Assembly (NCBI GenBank): GCA_013433145.1
Contig: CM024186.1
Span: 4,592,001 to 4,656,000 of the forward strand
DNA length: 64,000 nucleotides
Source of the DNA: Ascaris suum
Lineage: Eukaryota > Nematoda > Chromadorea > Rhabditida > Ascarididae
Direction of reading: 5' to 3'
In this document: in pieces, positions 1-13,964 of the stretch
Layout: each line of letters opens with the position of its first letter
Position numbering within the stretch: position 1 is the first letter of the stretch
The notes under the pieces: model-generated
Database searches by the model: none
What the model saw: the letters and a program-made list of their open reading frames with translations, nothing else
Told to the model about the DNA's origin: nothing
Position numbers and translations under genes: made by a program

Positions 1-3000
1 TTCGACCCACTTTCTAAATCCATTTGCACCTTTCGGTTGTCACAACAATTCAATGATACGTTTCATAGCGACGTTTTGATCATTTTTAGAATAAAACAAA
101 AACTTACTATATAAAAATCAAAGTATTTCATATTAACGTAGTTATTTGATCAATTATTCAGCTAATCGATCGATAAGTTTTAGAGATTTCTGATCAATCG
201 ATAAATTTTAGAGGCGGTGTCAATAAAAACTACTCTCAAGATCAAACTAAACTTTGTCATAATACGTCAACTACGTAAAACTATTACATTCCGCTCAGAT
301 TCTCCATTCAAAGATGGCCAACCTACTGTACTGCTACTAATATGATTATTCAAATTTCAACTACTGTACTAATGCGCGCCTGCAAATATTATAAAACAAT
401 TAATAAAGGTAACAGATGTATTAATTCGGCCACCTGGACACGTTGACAATTATCGTGAAAAAATTTCCCACTAGAAATTTATTTTCCAAGAAAATTGATG
501 CTGTAGCACAAATTTAATTTTCATCTACTAGTTGGATTTTCCACTTTCTGTTATTGGCAATATTTCTATCAGTCCACATAATAAAATGATAAAAGATATA
601 GACATCAGATGTGAATTTACACATCGAACAAATTTCCTCATCATGATTCTTTCACTATTGTCGATTGAACTAACGGAATCGATCGACACAGAGACATACG
701 AATGCATAAATATAAAAATCTCGTCAAAATACACCAAGAAAAAGCTATTTTTAAAAAAAACTTTTAGCTTGATAGAATCATACTAAAATATGCGCGCCTA
801 GTTATTTATATTTTATATGATTGTGTTAAATAAATGCATATTTTTACTTGAATATTATGTGTAACTAGTGAAATAATTGTTGTGAATTCAGACTATCGGT
901 ATAAACACATAATCTTACAATATTTTAAGCTCTTTCATTTATTATTCAAATATTCATTAAGGCCTTAATTGTATTTCGATTGCATTTGGGCTCTACAGTG
1001 AATATAAATAAACGGTTAAAGAATCATTGCTTACTACTCGAATTAAAAGATTAAAATATGGAAGCATTTGCATTTAAATTACAAACAAACTGCTGTAAAT
1101 TCGAAGTTGAAAACAGTTCAATTACTATAAAAAGTCATATGTGGGATCCTCTCCCCTCAAATTCATGCCGCTCTCAAAGGTGGCACAACCTTTCCTCTCC
1201 TCTATTCCTCTCTAAACCTAAATCATCCTCTCCGAACTGAAGAAGTATAGTTCCTGGGAATTAAATTCGAGATTTCATGGTATTCCCATCACGATTTTTG
1301 GAAAATCAAAAAAAAAGGTTTAAATACGAATTTAAAAAAAAAAAAACTCAGCAAGGCCTCACAAAAAAAAGAAGGATTTATACCGAACTGAACAGAGATG
1401 ACTTCAAAAAAAAGAAATTCACTGCTGAATAAAATTCCTTATTTGCAAGCATTACGAGTTATCTCAGTTTCACATCAATTGTGAACTGCATAAATTTCCG
1501 ATCCACTAGTACTGAAATGATTCAATCGCCTAAATATTGAAAAAAAAAAACTATGAGAGTACCAAATATCTAAGAGAAATGGACTAACGATCGTATAACA
1601 AATACAGTACGATGATCTAATGGTCATCAAAAATACAATGATACTGAAAGTGCGAAACCTGTTTAAGTTAGGTCAAAAGCCTGAAAAAAAAACCTTGAGG
1701 CAGAGCAAAATCTACTGAAATAGGCGTCGTATAAGATAGGGGGGAGGGAGTGAGGGAGGGAGGAGACCGGCATCTGTAGTTCGAGAAGATCGAGAATTTT
1801 CGACTGGATCCTCAGAAGCTATTTTATGCAAGCATTACAGTAACTTAGCACATTCAAAGTCTTCCATTATTTTTTCGACCATATTCCTAAGTATAAGTTG
1901 ATAGGAATGACTATTAACTGAAATTATAAATCGATCGTCTAAAAGGTTTGTTACAAAGGCTTCAAATGACAATTAATTCGAATCCATCATTCACAAAGTA
2001 CTTTTTAGCCAATAGTTTAGGCACAGATTCATATTTTATACACTAAATAGCTCCGGAGCCGCAAATTTAAAGGAGCCTATCCCGCAAAGACACCTATACG
2101 AAAAACACATTTACTCAACGAAATTCATCACAGATTTAAGTCGCTTAGGTAATGAATATATCACAAAAATGTAGCTTATGCATGAGAATGTTGGTTTACT
2201 ATGATACTATTTACCGGTGTACGCGATAAGTTTACCAGAGGTCATTAAGTGCACTTTGCTTCAAGAGTAGCGCACCTGTAATAAGAGACAAATTGGTAGA
2301 TTACAAGACATGCAAACAATATACACCGTTAGAAACGATAGCGTTGCCGCTAATCTCACGACGACCTTTACCGAATACCGCAAAACCACAACAACTCAAT
2401 GATCATCCCCCAGGTCAGTGACCACTTGTGACCACTCTTAATGTCGCTCTATATTATACGAAATTTGGCACGACGAATATGCACATCGCATTGTCAACAT
2501 ATAACTGCATTTCATTTGACAAGTAAATAAAACCCGTTAATAGTTGTGAGTTTTTTTTTGCAATCAGGAAATGCGGTGTCCATTCCTGAAAGGGTTCATT
2601 AATCTGGAGCTTTTCTTTCATCGTTCTACTTCAAACTAATAAGAAGGCTATCATCAGCACCGATCGATACTTTTTTCCAAACGAATAGAAATAGCAATTT
2701 TATAAATTGAAATTGAAATCACTACTATTATTTCAAGACCAACTTTCACTTAAATAAGGGAATGGTACTTGCTTATGAAAGCAAAGTTAGTGCCAGCTGT
2801 ATAATCAGCTGGTCGATGTGCGAGGTCGAGCATAAAGTGGTCAACGCGATGGTGATGACGCAACACGAAAGGCGCAGCTGCTGCAAGACACGTTGGTCAA
2901 TTGCGCCTAAATCCCCCCCTATTGCAGAGACAGCCGGAGATGAAGGCGAATGAGATGCCCCATGGACAGCTGCGACTGGGCAAGCGCGCTCATTCACTGA

Positions 3001-5494
3001 CCACTCGCTCGTTGGGGTGACTGCTGGGTATTAAGGCCCCCCCAGTGACAGCCCCTCAGCTGTCACTCATAGCAGCATAGGCGGATGACGCAACACATCA
3101 CCTCATTTTGTTGGTGTGAATTCATACAAGCCATACTGTCGAACTGACACTGACCGAAAAATCACAGCTACTGAACTTCCGGAATTTCGAATCTCAAAAA
3201 CCTACCTTGAAAAAATTTGAAACGAATTTGTAAAAATTGAGGAACATTTAATATCGCATATATCCGAGTGGGAAAATCTATGAGGGCAGGAATTACGGAA
3301 AACCTTTGATAGGTATTAAAGTGATCACTTTTCGAGATCACAGTAGTACGAAGGAGGTGAACGATGATATTTTCCTCAAAATAGAGCTTCTTGGGGAAGA
3401 TTAAACAAGGCAAAGATTTTTGCACAACACTGCAAAAGATTTATAAAGTGAGATTGGGAACGATCGTTAAATATTGCAAAAAATTCCCGAAAATTAACTC
3501 ACATTTTTGCAATTTAATTTGCGATTTAAAAGCAAAGGAAATTCTAAACCATAATCGAATTAACTTTTCAAATAAAAATAGTAAAATGGATCTAAAAATT
3601 TGCAACAGAGGACGAAAGAACAAGATATGACGGCGTCGTGATCCTATATATCATTCTCTGCAAGATGATCACTGCCAACCCTCATTCGAACGATGTGCCT
3701 TCAATCCCCTTGTGAGGTCAGCTTGCGGTTTTATCGTTTAGCTAGTATCTTTGCATATATTATGATGCAACAAGTGACCACATATGGCTATCCAGAATAA
3801 ACAAACAAAATCGAAAATTTTCTCATTCAACAAATATTTATGTCATTGAAGTATGTGGAGCGTATATGAATTCCTAGTAAGTTGGTTGCACAAAATCAAC
3901 TTGAATTGCTCTGAAATTCTACATAAAATCCTAAATTATGAGCTTATTAGAATTATATCTTCATTTTGAGGGTGGATCTATAGCCAGCTATAGAAATGAT
4001 TCACCTGAAGTTCACTTTTGTATGGCCAGAGTGACCTAAACATTCACAATGAAGAGAATAAACATGGAGAGTGAAGATTCATCAACGAACAACGAATTAA
4101 GCATATAGTTCGAGTGAAAGAGATTAGGGGATATTACTGGAGTTTTTTCCATGAATGCGGTTCGAGCCTAGAACTCGTAGATTTCTGATCTATTAATTTC
4201 TCGTTGAACTATCCGGTCTACTCTTTCAGTACCAGCTGTCGCCAAAAACATCCAGAGCATTTGAACCTAAACAAATGGAGCAGAGCTAACGGGTGGTGCA
4301 AGCGTAAGCACCCACGACGATGACGCGTCGGATGATCGAAAACCGCCTCGCACAGCTGCACGCAGCCGCTAGCCAAAGCAACCTTACGAGTGACCAGCCG
4401 CTTGCAGCCGCCCACTCGATCAGACAATTGTGAAAAAAACGTGCGAAATTCAGAGACGCAGAGGGCTATGGTCATTCCCAATCAAACTGCACACACACAC
4501 ACACACACAACGCTGTCGATGCAGAAGCTCTCACACGCGAACCCGGAACGGGGATGGAGCAAACTGAACGAGGGACCTGCACTAGAACGCAACACCTAAC
4601 CATGTCCTTCGCCTTTTCACTTCTTTTTCCCTCTCTATGTCCTATTATCCTTTTGTTACTCATATTATCCTGACGTAGAGATAATTCAGAAAAACTCATA
4701 GTTCTTTAATTACATCTCTAACCACCTAAAATTGACTTCTGCAAATTCCATACTTTTGATTTTTTTAGCCTTAACTTCTACAACTCTAGCTCAAGTTTCT
4801 TAGCTTTAAGTCTAACTTCATGAATATTTTTCGATATCCAATAGCATTTTCCAAAAAAAAACATATCATATTCTCTCATCTACTGGAAGCGATTTTAGGT
4901 TTTGATTATTCTCTCGATCTCTATAATAAGCGGCTTAATAACCTCAAGAATATTGTCATTTGTGGTACCACATGAGGCAAATCACGTTCAGTGTCATGCT
5001 TTATGAAAAAATAAGTATTAATATTGAAAGATTCTAATTATACATCGTTGTTTTGTTTGTAAAGTCGAAATTTTAAGAAAAAAGTGCCCGCTGGTCAAAT
5101 AGGGAGGTGGCAAGGGGAGGGAGTGGAGAGGGTGTAATTAATAAAAACATCTCAAAATCATATTTTGTTGGAATCGGAGTCAGAGTCAAAAAAAGTTCGG
5201 AGTCAATGCATCAAAATTGATTATTTTAGGATAGGGATCAATCAATCATGGGGGGGGGGGGGGTTGTGGGATGCAACTGAAGAAGCAATACAACTCTATC
5301 AATATTAACCTAATCACTTGCTGAATAACACCGATTAACGCTCATTGGCGCAATTTGCAATCTCGCTGTCCATACACGCTGATCAGTTGCACACCATTAT
5401 GTGCCAAATTTCCACTCAAATTTCACTTGTGTTATGCCTAAGAATGCTTTCGGTACTGGTTACTGCATAAATGGGCTCCGACCAGACTCTTGCT
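1..5494. other. no gene established; AT-rich sequence with two GC-richer islands
   Basis: No chain of exons with agreeing phases is visible on either strand. Open frames are short and mostly overlap each other on opposite strands. Two islands stand out by base composition: about 2.78-3.10 kb, rich in CAGCTG, and about 4.21-4.60 kb, which has two more CAGCTG words, a short CA repeat at 4490-4509 and a 37-codon ATG frame near 4.32-4.43 kb without convincing splice context. A purine-rich patch lies at 1739-1765 and a 14-base G run at 5250-5263. The stretch may be intergenic or intronic to a gene outside the window. Confidence 0.5.
2794..3096. promoter_or_regulatory. E-box cluster, candidate cis-regulatory module
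   Basis: Five exact CAGCTG palindromes lie at 2794, 2806, 2875, 2967 and 3057. The 13-base word GATGACGCAACAC occurs twice in the same orientation, at 2854-2866 and 3084-3096. CAGCTG is the E-box form preferred by MyoD-type and E-protein bHLH dimers, and TGACGCAA resembles CREB/C-EBP composite half-sites; these are family facts, not evidence of binding here. The block is more GC-rich than its surroundings. It has a 74-codon open frame on the minus strand, but I see no splice context that would make it an exon. The target gene is unknown. Confidence 0.4.
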
Positions 5495-5624
5495 TCATTC
5501 TGCCGAGCGACTTCGACCAGTAGCCTCATCTGGACGAAAGCGGTGGAGCCCATTTTCGGACTCCTCTCTCCAACGGCACAAAGATTCAATCGACTCGTCA
5601 GCATGCGATGGACAGGAGACCAGT
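5495..5624 (-). CDS. possible terminal coding exon, unknown protein
   Basis: On the minus strand an acceptor-like GGTTTAG ends at 5625, followed by an open frame of 42 codons to a TGA at 5495-5497. The frame starts with one base of a split codon. The predicted peptide is hydrophilic and of ordinary composition, with words such as CRWREESENG and FRPDEATGRSRSAE, unlike the AT-driven frames around it. I recognise no family. The nearest exon-like block (6386-6520) ends in phase 0 and so does not join directly. It may instead be a fragment of a repeat or a conserved non-coding island; the plus strand is also open here. Confidence 0.22.
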
Positions 5625-6385
5625 CTAAACCTTAATCTTCACACGACCTTACAACTTCACCTAAGTGGAAATGCAAGCGATATGAAGAGACATTTATTCG
5701 CAGTGGAGTGATGGACGCTTTGTTAATTAAAGTAAATAAGTAAATAAATAAATGCCTAAGAATAATTCAACCATAGATATTATTATGCCAGTTGAATTGT
5801 ACTAATATCACCTATGCTATACTATTTTCCATAACAAGTATAATATTTCTGAATACAGTGTAGTACAATTATAGCATAAAATACCTTTTAAAATTGTGGC
5901 CTTATTGAATTCATCAGTACTGATATTGCCAGATGTATAAATAACTGGAATAATAATTATGCATTGTTTGTTTATTGTAATTAATGCAGGTAGTGATTCA
6001 AAAATAAGCAAAACTTATTAATATATACGAATAATTGTTTGAATGCAATATTAAAACCACAGATACATTTGGTTCCTTAACCTGGTAATTGTAATTTCCT
6101 TTTTTCTATTCATTCGACAATTTCTTTTTTTTTTTTCAAGAGGAAACTTTTGAAATGTGAACCGCAGGAAAAAAAACATGCAAATTTAGAAATAAACTTT
6201 GAATCATAATCAAATTTTGGAGCTACTCAGATACCCAAAAATATATTCCAATGATAATAAAAATAAAAATGAGTGTGATATAAAGTTAGAAAAGTAAGAG
6301 CACATTAAATTGTAAGGACGGGAATACGAGGATAATAAGATGTAGAATAAGTTTGTGGATGCCGGATGGTTGATTGATTTCTTAC

Positions 6386-6520
6386 TTGAACAAGTGATGG
6401 CACCGACTTAGACGAACGGACAAGTGTGGTCGATGGACGTGCAACGTGATGTCCACACCTGGGCTCATAAAGCGGCAACCGTTGAGGATGTTTGTGTTGG
6501 CACGCGCCTACCACCACAAA
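6386..6520 (-). CDS. possible internal coding exon, unknown protein
   Basis: On the minus strand an acceptor GCGCTCAG is followed by 45 open codons and then a strong donor, CAA|GTAAGAAA. Length is a multiple of three, so it would be a phase 0-0 exon; the other two frames contain stops. The block is clearly more GC-rich than the flanking DNA. The peptide includes LYEPRCGHHVARPSTT and VRSSKSVPSLVQ and matches no family I know. No partner exon with matching phase was found nearby, so this could be an exon of a gene with long introns or a chance combination of signals. Confidence 0.25.
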
Positions 6521-6654
6521 CTGAGCGCTTTTTTTTCCCGATGGCACAGTCAAAACATTTCCTCGTTCATTTGTTTACTTTTCACGCCGCCTTTCATCAA
6601 GCGTATCCACAAAGCAATTTTTGCCTAAATATTCGTTCGAAATTTTTGCACTGT

Positions 6655-6750
6655 GCATCTGAATGTCTGATTCGAAACTGGCATCTGATGTCTGAACCTC
6701 TGATTCGAAACATGCATATGATGTCTGAATGTCTGATTCAAAATTTGCAT
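6655..6750. repeat. short tandem repeat, about 35-base unit, roughly three copies
   Basis: Imperfect repeats of a unit like ATCTGAATGTCTGATTCG, each continuing into an A-rich part and a GCAT word. Copies differ by several substitutions. No coding role is apparent. Confidence 0.6.
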
Positions 6751-9700
6751 TGTGCGTCTGTCTGACTTCATCATTAGCCTCGAAAATACGTTATGTTATT
6801 AGAATACGAAAAATATAGCCATTATTATAGAACGCTAAGTGGAATATTCGCACCACTGGTTGCAATTAAATAGCATTGCAAAAAAAAGTGAATAAAAATC
6901 CTTTTGCAATGTAGAGCAAAATTCAAGCATTTCTGAGTTCCTCGAACTCATATAATTGACCATGAATGTAAGCGTTTAGTTAAAGCAATCATATCACCGA
7001 TCCGTATGAACGGATTTCGGGAAAAGAATATTAAAGAATACGGACGAGCGCTAGAAATTCGGATCAGGTTAGAAAAGAATAAGCTAATTAACTTATTCAT
7101 TGACGGATTACTATGTATTGAATTATTAGATCAGTGTGAATGATATTCGCTGCATGCTCTATGTTTCTTTGTACACATATCGCCCGATCATTTCCGACAA
7201 CGCTAGAATGTAACAATTGAATAAAAATTAGGTTATTTGAGATAAAAAGCTCAAGCGGAATATAGACCTAGATTGGCTAAGGTAATACCTGAAATCCCAT
7301 AATGCAAAATAGCAGTGGAACGGTAGAAATAACGACAGCAATATAAGAAATAACAATGAAGAGTTATGAAAAGTAATAACATAAATAGAAAATATTGCCA
7401 CCAGCGCCTAAGAAAGGCGAAAAGGGGAAGAAGAAAAGAGAGGGAAATTCTTAAGCTTTAAGGAAAAAAAAACACTTTTTTTCAATTTAAATGCGCAACT
7501 GTTGTTAGACAATACTTTAGACTAAACAGCTGTCGATCTAGGTGCACGAAAAAAAAAACGTTGCAATGTTGCCATATTAAAAAAAAACTTACAACTTTCA
7601 TCCTTGTAGGTTAAAAAAAAGCTCGCCGAAAAAATGATTGAAATTGAAATATATAAATAAAAAAATAAAAATTGAAGCGGAAATAATAATAATAATACAT
7701 CAAAACTCTATAAAATTAAGAAATGATTACGAAAATAAAATAGTAACAAAAATATTAATAGTAATAAATAGTAATTTTAAAAAAAGTAGTAAAGATAAAG
7801 ATAAGTATAAAATTAAGGCAAAAATTCATCGTTTAATTGGAACAATAACATCATAAATGGAGACTTGACCAGTAAACGAGAAAACTGTACAAACGCAGCA
7901 CACAATTCGAATGCTAATTGAACAATGAACTTAGATGCACTCATTAATCAATATATATTTGAACATATAGTGATAAATCAAGCGGTCCCACAATGATAGT
8001 TGTAGATCATTATGATTGTTTTTTTGTAATAGACTGTTTTTGTTATGTAATCCTTAAGAAGAGAGTAGTGCAAACAAGACGCCAATAAAAAAGTCCCATA
8101 GAATTGAGCAAAAAAAAAAGATATCAGAAGTGAAAAAACGATCGAGAAAACGAAAGACTATGAATAGCAAAAGCTTCGAGAAAGAATTTCTTACTTCAAA
8201 GATAGAATAAAAAAGTATAAGTGTATATTTCAAAATTTAATAAATTTCCGTTTTTTTTTCTAAATAAAGATAGAAGTTAGAGTTGATAAGTAAAGAAAAA
8301 TTGAAAGAGAAAAATGGTATATTCAATAAATCAAAAATTTTTGGAATCTTTGAGAAATTTTTTCTTATATAACCATAATAAAATAAATTTTTGATTATTG
8401 AATTCATTTATATCTAATAAAAATATTTTTAAAAGAAATATTATATTCAAAGATGTAAATTGTTTATAAAGTTACTATTATTATTACTATTACATTTATT
8501 ATTATAAATCCATAGAAATCACCAAAATAAAAATAAAATATGTACACGACAACTAAGGATCATATGAACGAAGAATTAGACAATTCAACGGGAGAAACGC
8601 TGTCAACAAACTTCCTAGATTCGCTGTGCAAATGCGAATATGTACCTAAAAGTGAGAGGAAGCGTTAGTTTACATTGAACAAATCAAACACAGCATTAAC
8701 TCGGTATTATTCTACCTGAACGCTGAGGACAATCCATATCTCAAGTTGGTGCTAGAAGTTCCTGAACAAAGATATTAATGACTTAAGGAATAGGAATTAA
8801 TTAATGCACCTGATATAATAGGAGCATTGATGAATGAAATTAGAAAAGAATATATTCTATACGCGGTATTGCTTGATGATTCGAGAAGAAATTTTTAACT
8901 AGAACTGTTAAATTCAAGTTCAAATCAAATATATTCATATATTTGTAATTGATATGTAAATTTGATGGAAATAATCCACTTGTTGTATATCATTAACCTC
9001 TAATGACTCACATAATTTCTTTTTAATTTCAGTAAAAACGATAAAATACCTCATTTGAATATATTCAAATAATATATTCTCGTAAATTTTTATAAAAGTA
9101 GCTTAATAATGAAATGATTTAAATATAATTTAAAAAATTGAATTTTTTTTTAATGAGAGAAATTTAACGAAAAATTTAAAATAGTTCTCAAATAATTTCT
9201 ATGCCCAATTTATTCTAAGATGAACGAGGAAAATATATAGGAAATTCATTAGTACTGTTACGAAAACAAAATCATTTCATAGCGCTGTTCATATTAAACA
9301 ATTCACAAAATTCCTCCATATCTTCACGTGTCGATTTATTTCATCCTCTTCGACGATTCGAAATCATTCATTTATAACTTCATTTGATTATTCAGAAAAA
9401 AAAGGTTAAAAAATTCGCTCAAAAAATTTGCATATATATTTCAAAAATTAGATTATAAATAATTATGAATTATTTGCAGTATTCAATAATAAAACCATTG
9501 AAAATAATCATAAAAAGTATTGATTAATTGATTCGATTGCTTTCGTTTAAAAAAAAATTTTTTTTTCTTATTGAGAGATTTTTGAATAATTATTCAATGC
9601 AATATAATAATTTATAAATTAGCATAAATAAAATAACAATTTATATTCTATAAAATGCGACATTATAATAGTAAAAAATGTGCCCAAATCTCCTAATATT

Positions 9701-11308
9701 TTATCAGTTGAGTTGATAATAGATTAAACAATCAAGAAATGAAGAAAGAAATGAATCCGATCGCCTTAGGCAATTTTTGAAAAGTATTTCCTAGACCAAA
9801 TGCTTAAAATCTATTTCTTTGAATCACATTTCATTTCATCACCTTAATAATAACACGCTTTATGTACATAAAACGACATAAAAGGAATTCATTCCGCTGA
9901 AAGAATATTCAAGCAGGATGAGAAGAAATAAGATAATAGATAATAATAAAAATGTAAAGGGAGAGAAAGAAAGCGACAAAGAAAGAGAGAGGGAGGAAAA
10001 GAGTGAAGAGCAGGTGAGCATCAGTAGATGAAGGGAAAGGAGGTGAAAAAAATTTTATTTTACCGATTTCATAAAGTAAAAGGTAATGATAAGTATTACA
10101 TCTATTAAACGAACGAAAACAGAAAGGAAATTGAGAAAGCGAAAAGAGAGTGAAAGGAGAGTGACAGAAAGAGGACACTGGAAAAATAGTTGAAACGATA
10201 GAAAAAGAGAAGAGGAAAAATATAGCAGATACTAGTCGGAAGAATGAAAGGCTTAAAAGCAGCCAGCCAAATGGAGGAACTTATTGATGAAGCGAAATGG
10301 CGATTACAAACGAAAGGGGGGTGCAGAGAATAGCCGTTCGCTTCGATGAGTGGACACTGGCTATTGCGGCGGCCAAGCTGATTCTTCGAGGGGCTTGCAC
10401 ACATGCGTTATACATTAGCACTCGCAAATTTGAAAACTGCAATCGAAAACGCTTTCCATATATCGCACAACCGCAAATAAAACCCTGAACAAGAGACTTC
10501 TAGAATTTTTTGGGGGGAGGAGGAGGGAGGTGGGGGTATTCAGTAACCATAGCAGCAATGTAATGCGGCGAAATCATTTCCCCAGAAATGCTCCTCTCTT
10601 TTTCTGGTTTTTTTTTCTTTCTCACATTCTTTATTCTTATGTGTAATTATCATTTTCCTCATAAGACTTTTAGGCAAGGCGTAGGGATAGGAAAATAACG
10701 AGGTGATCCAACGGATGAACCGGAAGTGGAGGAAAGGGGAGAGGGGCTGAGTGGGCAATGACTAACCAATGTGGAAAAACAATTGAAAGAGTTGCCGTTC
10801 AACTTCCAAATACTACTTCATAGAACGATGTCCTCTTAGTAAATCAGGCTGGAATTTCAAATTTAAAAAAAAATATTATGATGCAATAGCAATTGAAAAT
10901 TCAAAAAAAAATTTTTTTTTGTTGTTATAAACAGAAAAAAATTATTCAGAAATATGCAAATTCATAAAAAAATAAATTTCATTTCAATAGAACATTTTAG
11001 AAGAATGCGGAAGTATCCGAGAGAAAGGAAGAAAAAAAAAAGAGGAAAATAGTTTTTTTTTTTAATTTTGTTTAAAAGAGACGATCCACCAAAGACGGAA
11101 GTTTAGAGAGGTGAAGTCATACTGCACAACAAATAAAAAGTGAACAAACAACGCGTGCTTGACAAATATAATTCGAGTGATCTCCACTCAGAAAGAAGGA
11201 TGAAAAAAACTAATATCAGTTAAACGATAAAAGATTAATAAAATAACGGAAAATCAACCATATGTCATATCAGCAGCGATTCCGTCAAGACAGAGGAAAA
11301 CATTAACA

Positions 11309-11522
11309 CTATTATTATGATTACTGACGCTATTATTAATTATTAATTATTATTACTATTACTATTACTATCACTATTATTATTATTATTATTGCCATTA
11401 TTATTATTATTAGTATTGTTACTATTGCTGCTACTGTTGTTACTATTATTATTACTACTACCATTGTTACTGCTAGCATTACTATTACTGCAATTATTAC
11501 TAGTGATATTATCACTACTATT
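11309..11522. repeat. degenerate TTA/CTA trinucleotide array
   Basis: Roughly 210 bases made almost entirely of ATT, ACT and GTT triplets with scattered interruptions, an old trinucleotide microsatellite. Confidence 0.8.
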
Positions 11523-12035
11523 TCAAAGAATTAACCGAAACCAATAAGAAAACAAAATATGGATTGAAATTACAATAGCAATACGGAAAGAAATTATTTG
11601 TTGAGGGAAAAGTGTAGAGATTATATGAATAAAAAATAGCTATTGTGATTAAATTTTTATTGAAATTAAATCTCTAATATAAAGAAAGAATAAAATAATT
11701 TAAAATTAATAGCAACAGAGTTTCTTTTATCATCATCGTATATAAAATAAGGCATTTATTTTCTCGACTATTAAAATATGAGAGTACCGAAATGTTATGT
11801 TCAGAACAGGCCTAGGCTACACGTAAAATTTAGCCTAGTTGCCAAATTGTATATTGTAATACCTTTTCACGTGATAAGGGTTCTTATTATTCGAAGACTG
11901 AGATAACAATGAAAACTATATAAGTGACCACTTTGTTATAAGTACGCAGTGTTTACTCCCATCTACTAGTTAGTAAATATTCCTCGATTTGACAGATATC
12001 CATACAAACCTCGGAATGTGTTCAGTACGTTCCAG

Positions 12036-12147
12036 GCAACCTCTAGTTGTCCTGTCTGCCTTCGGCGTTACCTCGCCGTACCAGGATCGTCATAGTGGAG
12101 TTCGGTCTTGCAAAGGTCACAACATGCTGCAACAACAGCAACTTTAG
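12036..12147 (+). CDS. possible terminal coding exon, unknown protein
   Basis: An acceptor-like GTTCCAG is followed by one split-codon base and 36 open codons ending at a TAG (12145-12147). The peptide is of ordinary composition (words SAFGVTSPYQDRHSG and CKGHNMLQQQQL) and the block is GC-richer than its surroundings. No upstream exon was identified. A shifted reading frame here is also open from an ATG at 12047, so the choice of frame is uncertain. No family recognised. Confidence 0.18.
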
Positions 12148-13899
12148 ACTTATTATAGCTGATAAAAAAAATTCACTATTCACTCGCATTTCCCTCACCA
12201 ACAAAATATATTTTTATCTCATTCCCTCTCCAAAAAAACAATACTTTCTCGAGTTTAGCGCTTGACATTTCAACGTATAAAAACATTTTGAGAAAAAAGA
12301 AATATTCGTTTTTTTATTGAAAAATTTGAAAATTCCAATGAATTTTTAAATAAACGAAAAAAGTTTTCAATTTTGCAACTGAATTTTTCTCCAAAAAAAA
12401 AGAAAAAGAAGCAACATCCACCTTACGCAACCATTTACAAAAAGCACAAAAGAAAGCGGAAACTAGAAAGCATTCAAAATGAAGAACAATGGCATAGCTT
12501 TTTTTTTCTCGACGAAAAAAAACAATCGCCCTAATTTTTCACGAATTTTTTCTTTTTTTTTTGTTACGACTATACTTTCGGTAGTAATCAATTCTTTAAA
12601 AAAAAAGCCTCATTGTGGCAAAAAATAGCAATTGCAAACAATCAACTTGCCCAACAAATATTTCCAACAGTAACTTCATTTGATTATTTGCCTCTTAGAA
12701 TTACTGCAAAAATAATGAAAGAAATTATGCAGCAAAAAACAGGAAAAACAAAGAGATATTCATATAATTTTAAGTAAATAAATATGCTAATTCTGCAACT
12801 ATTTCATTTGGAGAAGCATAGTGGCTCAATAGCTCAGTTTTTTTTTTTTTTGGAACACCAGGAGAGAGGAGACCGCAAATGTAGGGGAGAGGGGAGGGGG
12901 AGGGCAGCGATAACGGGAAGGAAAGGATGTTTAATGCAGGAATTCGGAGACACAGCCTGTACTTCCTGAGGTGACAGTCGACCAATTTTGCATTCGAAAT
13001 GACTCTCTTAGTGCACTAATTTGTTCGTCAGACGACGGCATTAAGAGGAAAAAGGCTTGGAGATAGGTGGCACACACCTTGGCTCGCACATCGTACCTAT
13101 CAGGTGCCGAGCAATTCCCGTGTATTCCCGTAAAAAAAATTTTTACCTTCCATTCTACCCGAAGGAAGTTTCAAATAAATACACTTCCACATGTAAAAAT
13201 TGTCGTTGGATTTCTCCATCAGATTAGAATTGCACACTTCGACTTCCTTCTGCTCCTTCACTAACATTATTAGTATGAAATAAATGTTGTGCAAAGGAAT
13301 GCTCAAAAATTTTTGCGCTTAGTTTGACAAGGAAGTAATGACCTTCAGGTCTGCTTACATGAGAAAATTGTCAACAGTAATTCCAGGAAATAATAGTCCA
13401 TGCCAATTCAGGTAATAAGAATAGGTCACATAGGACGTTTTTTTCGAGAGGCAAAAAATGGGGCTTAAGGATCTCTTGAAGAATGGAGCCACCTCGGGAA
13501 CTTCTCGAATGATGGACGAGTCGTGACTCATTGATCACATCCTATCTTTCTCTGATCCATTCCCATCAGACCGAAATAAACGGTTTCAACCTCTAATATC
13601 CAGGTTGATATCCAGGTTGAAATTGTGAACGTTAGAGACATTTCATTTCTCGTGCTATCTAAACACATATGGTCAATTGCATCAACCCAAATCTCACTGA
13701 TGGAATTTCCGCAAAAAAACTTCGAATCCAAAGTGAAAAGTTTTCAGTATCTAGCCTTATTTCTTGGCTAGCATTAAATGCAGCACACTGCTTCAACATT
13801 AGTAACATGGTAACGAAAACTCTTTGGACACAAGCATCTAACACTAATGAAGCTGACCACTTGAAATGGTCATCGCCATAGCTGCATTAGGCTGGCTTA

Positions 13900-13903
<4 letters not shown>

Positions 13904-13945
<42 letters not shown>

Positions 13946-13964
13946 GGAGAGAACGAGAGAGAGA
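13904..13964. repeat. (GA)n microsatellite
   Basis: A near-perfect GA dinucleotide array with a few interruptions near its right end. Confidence 0.9.

Noticed and set aside
4324..4437. 37-codon ATG frame on the plus strand in a GC-richer island
   Set aside because: The opposite strand is equally open, an in-frame stop lies just before the ATG, and no donor or acceptor fits; an ORF this short in GC-richer sequence is not evidence enough.
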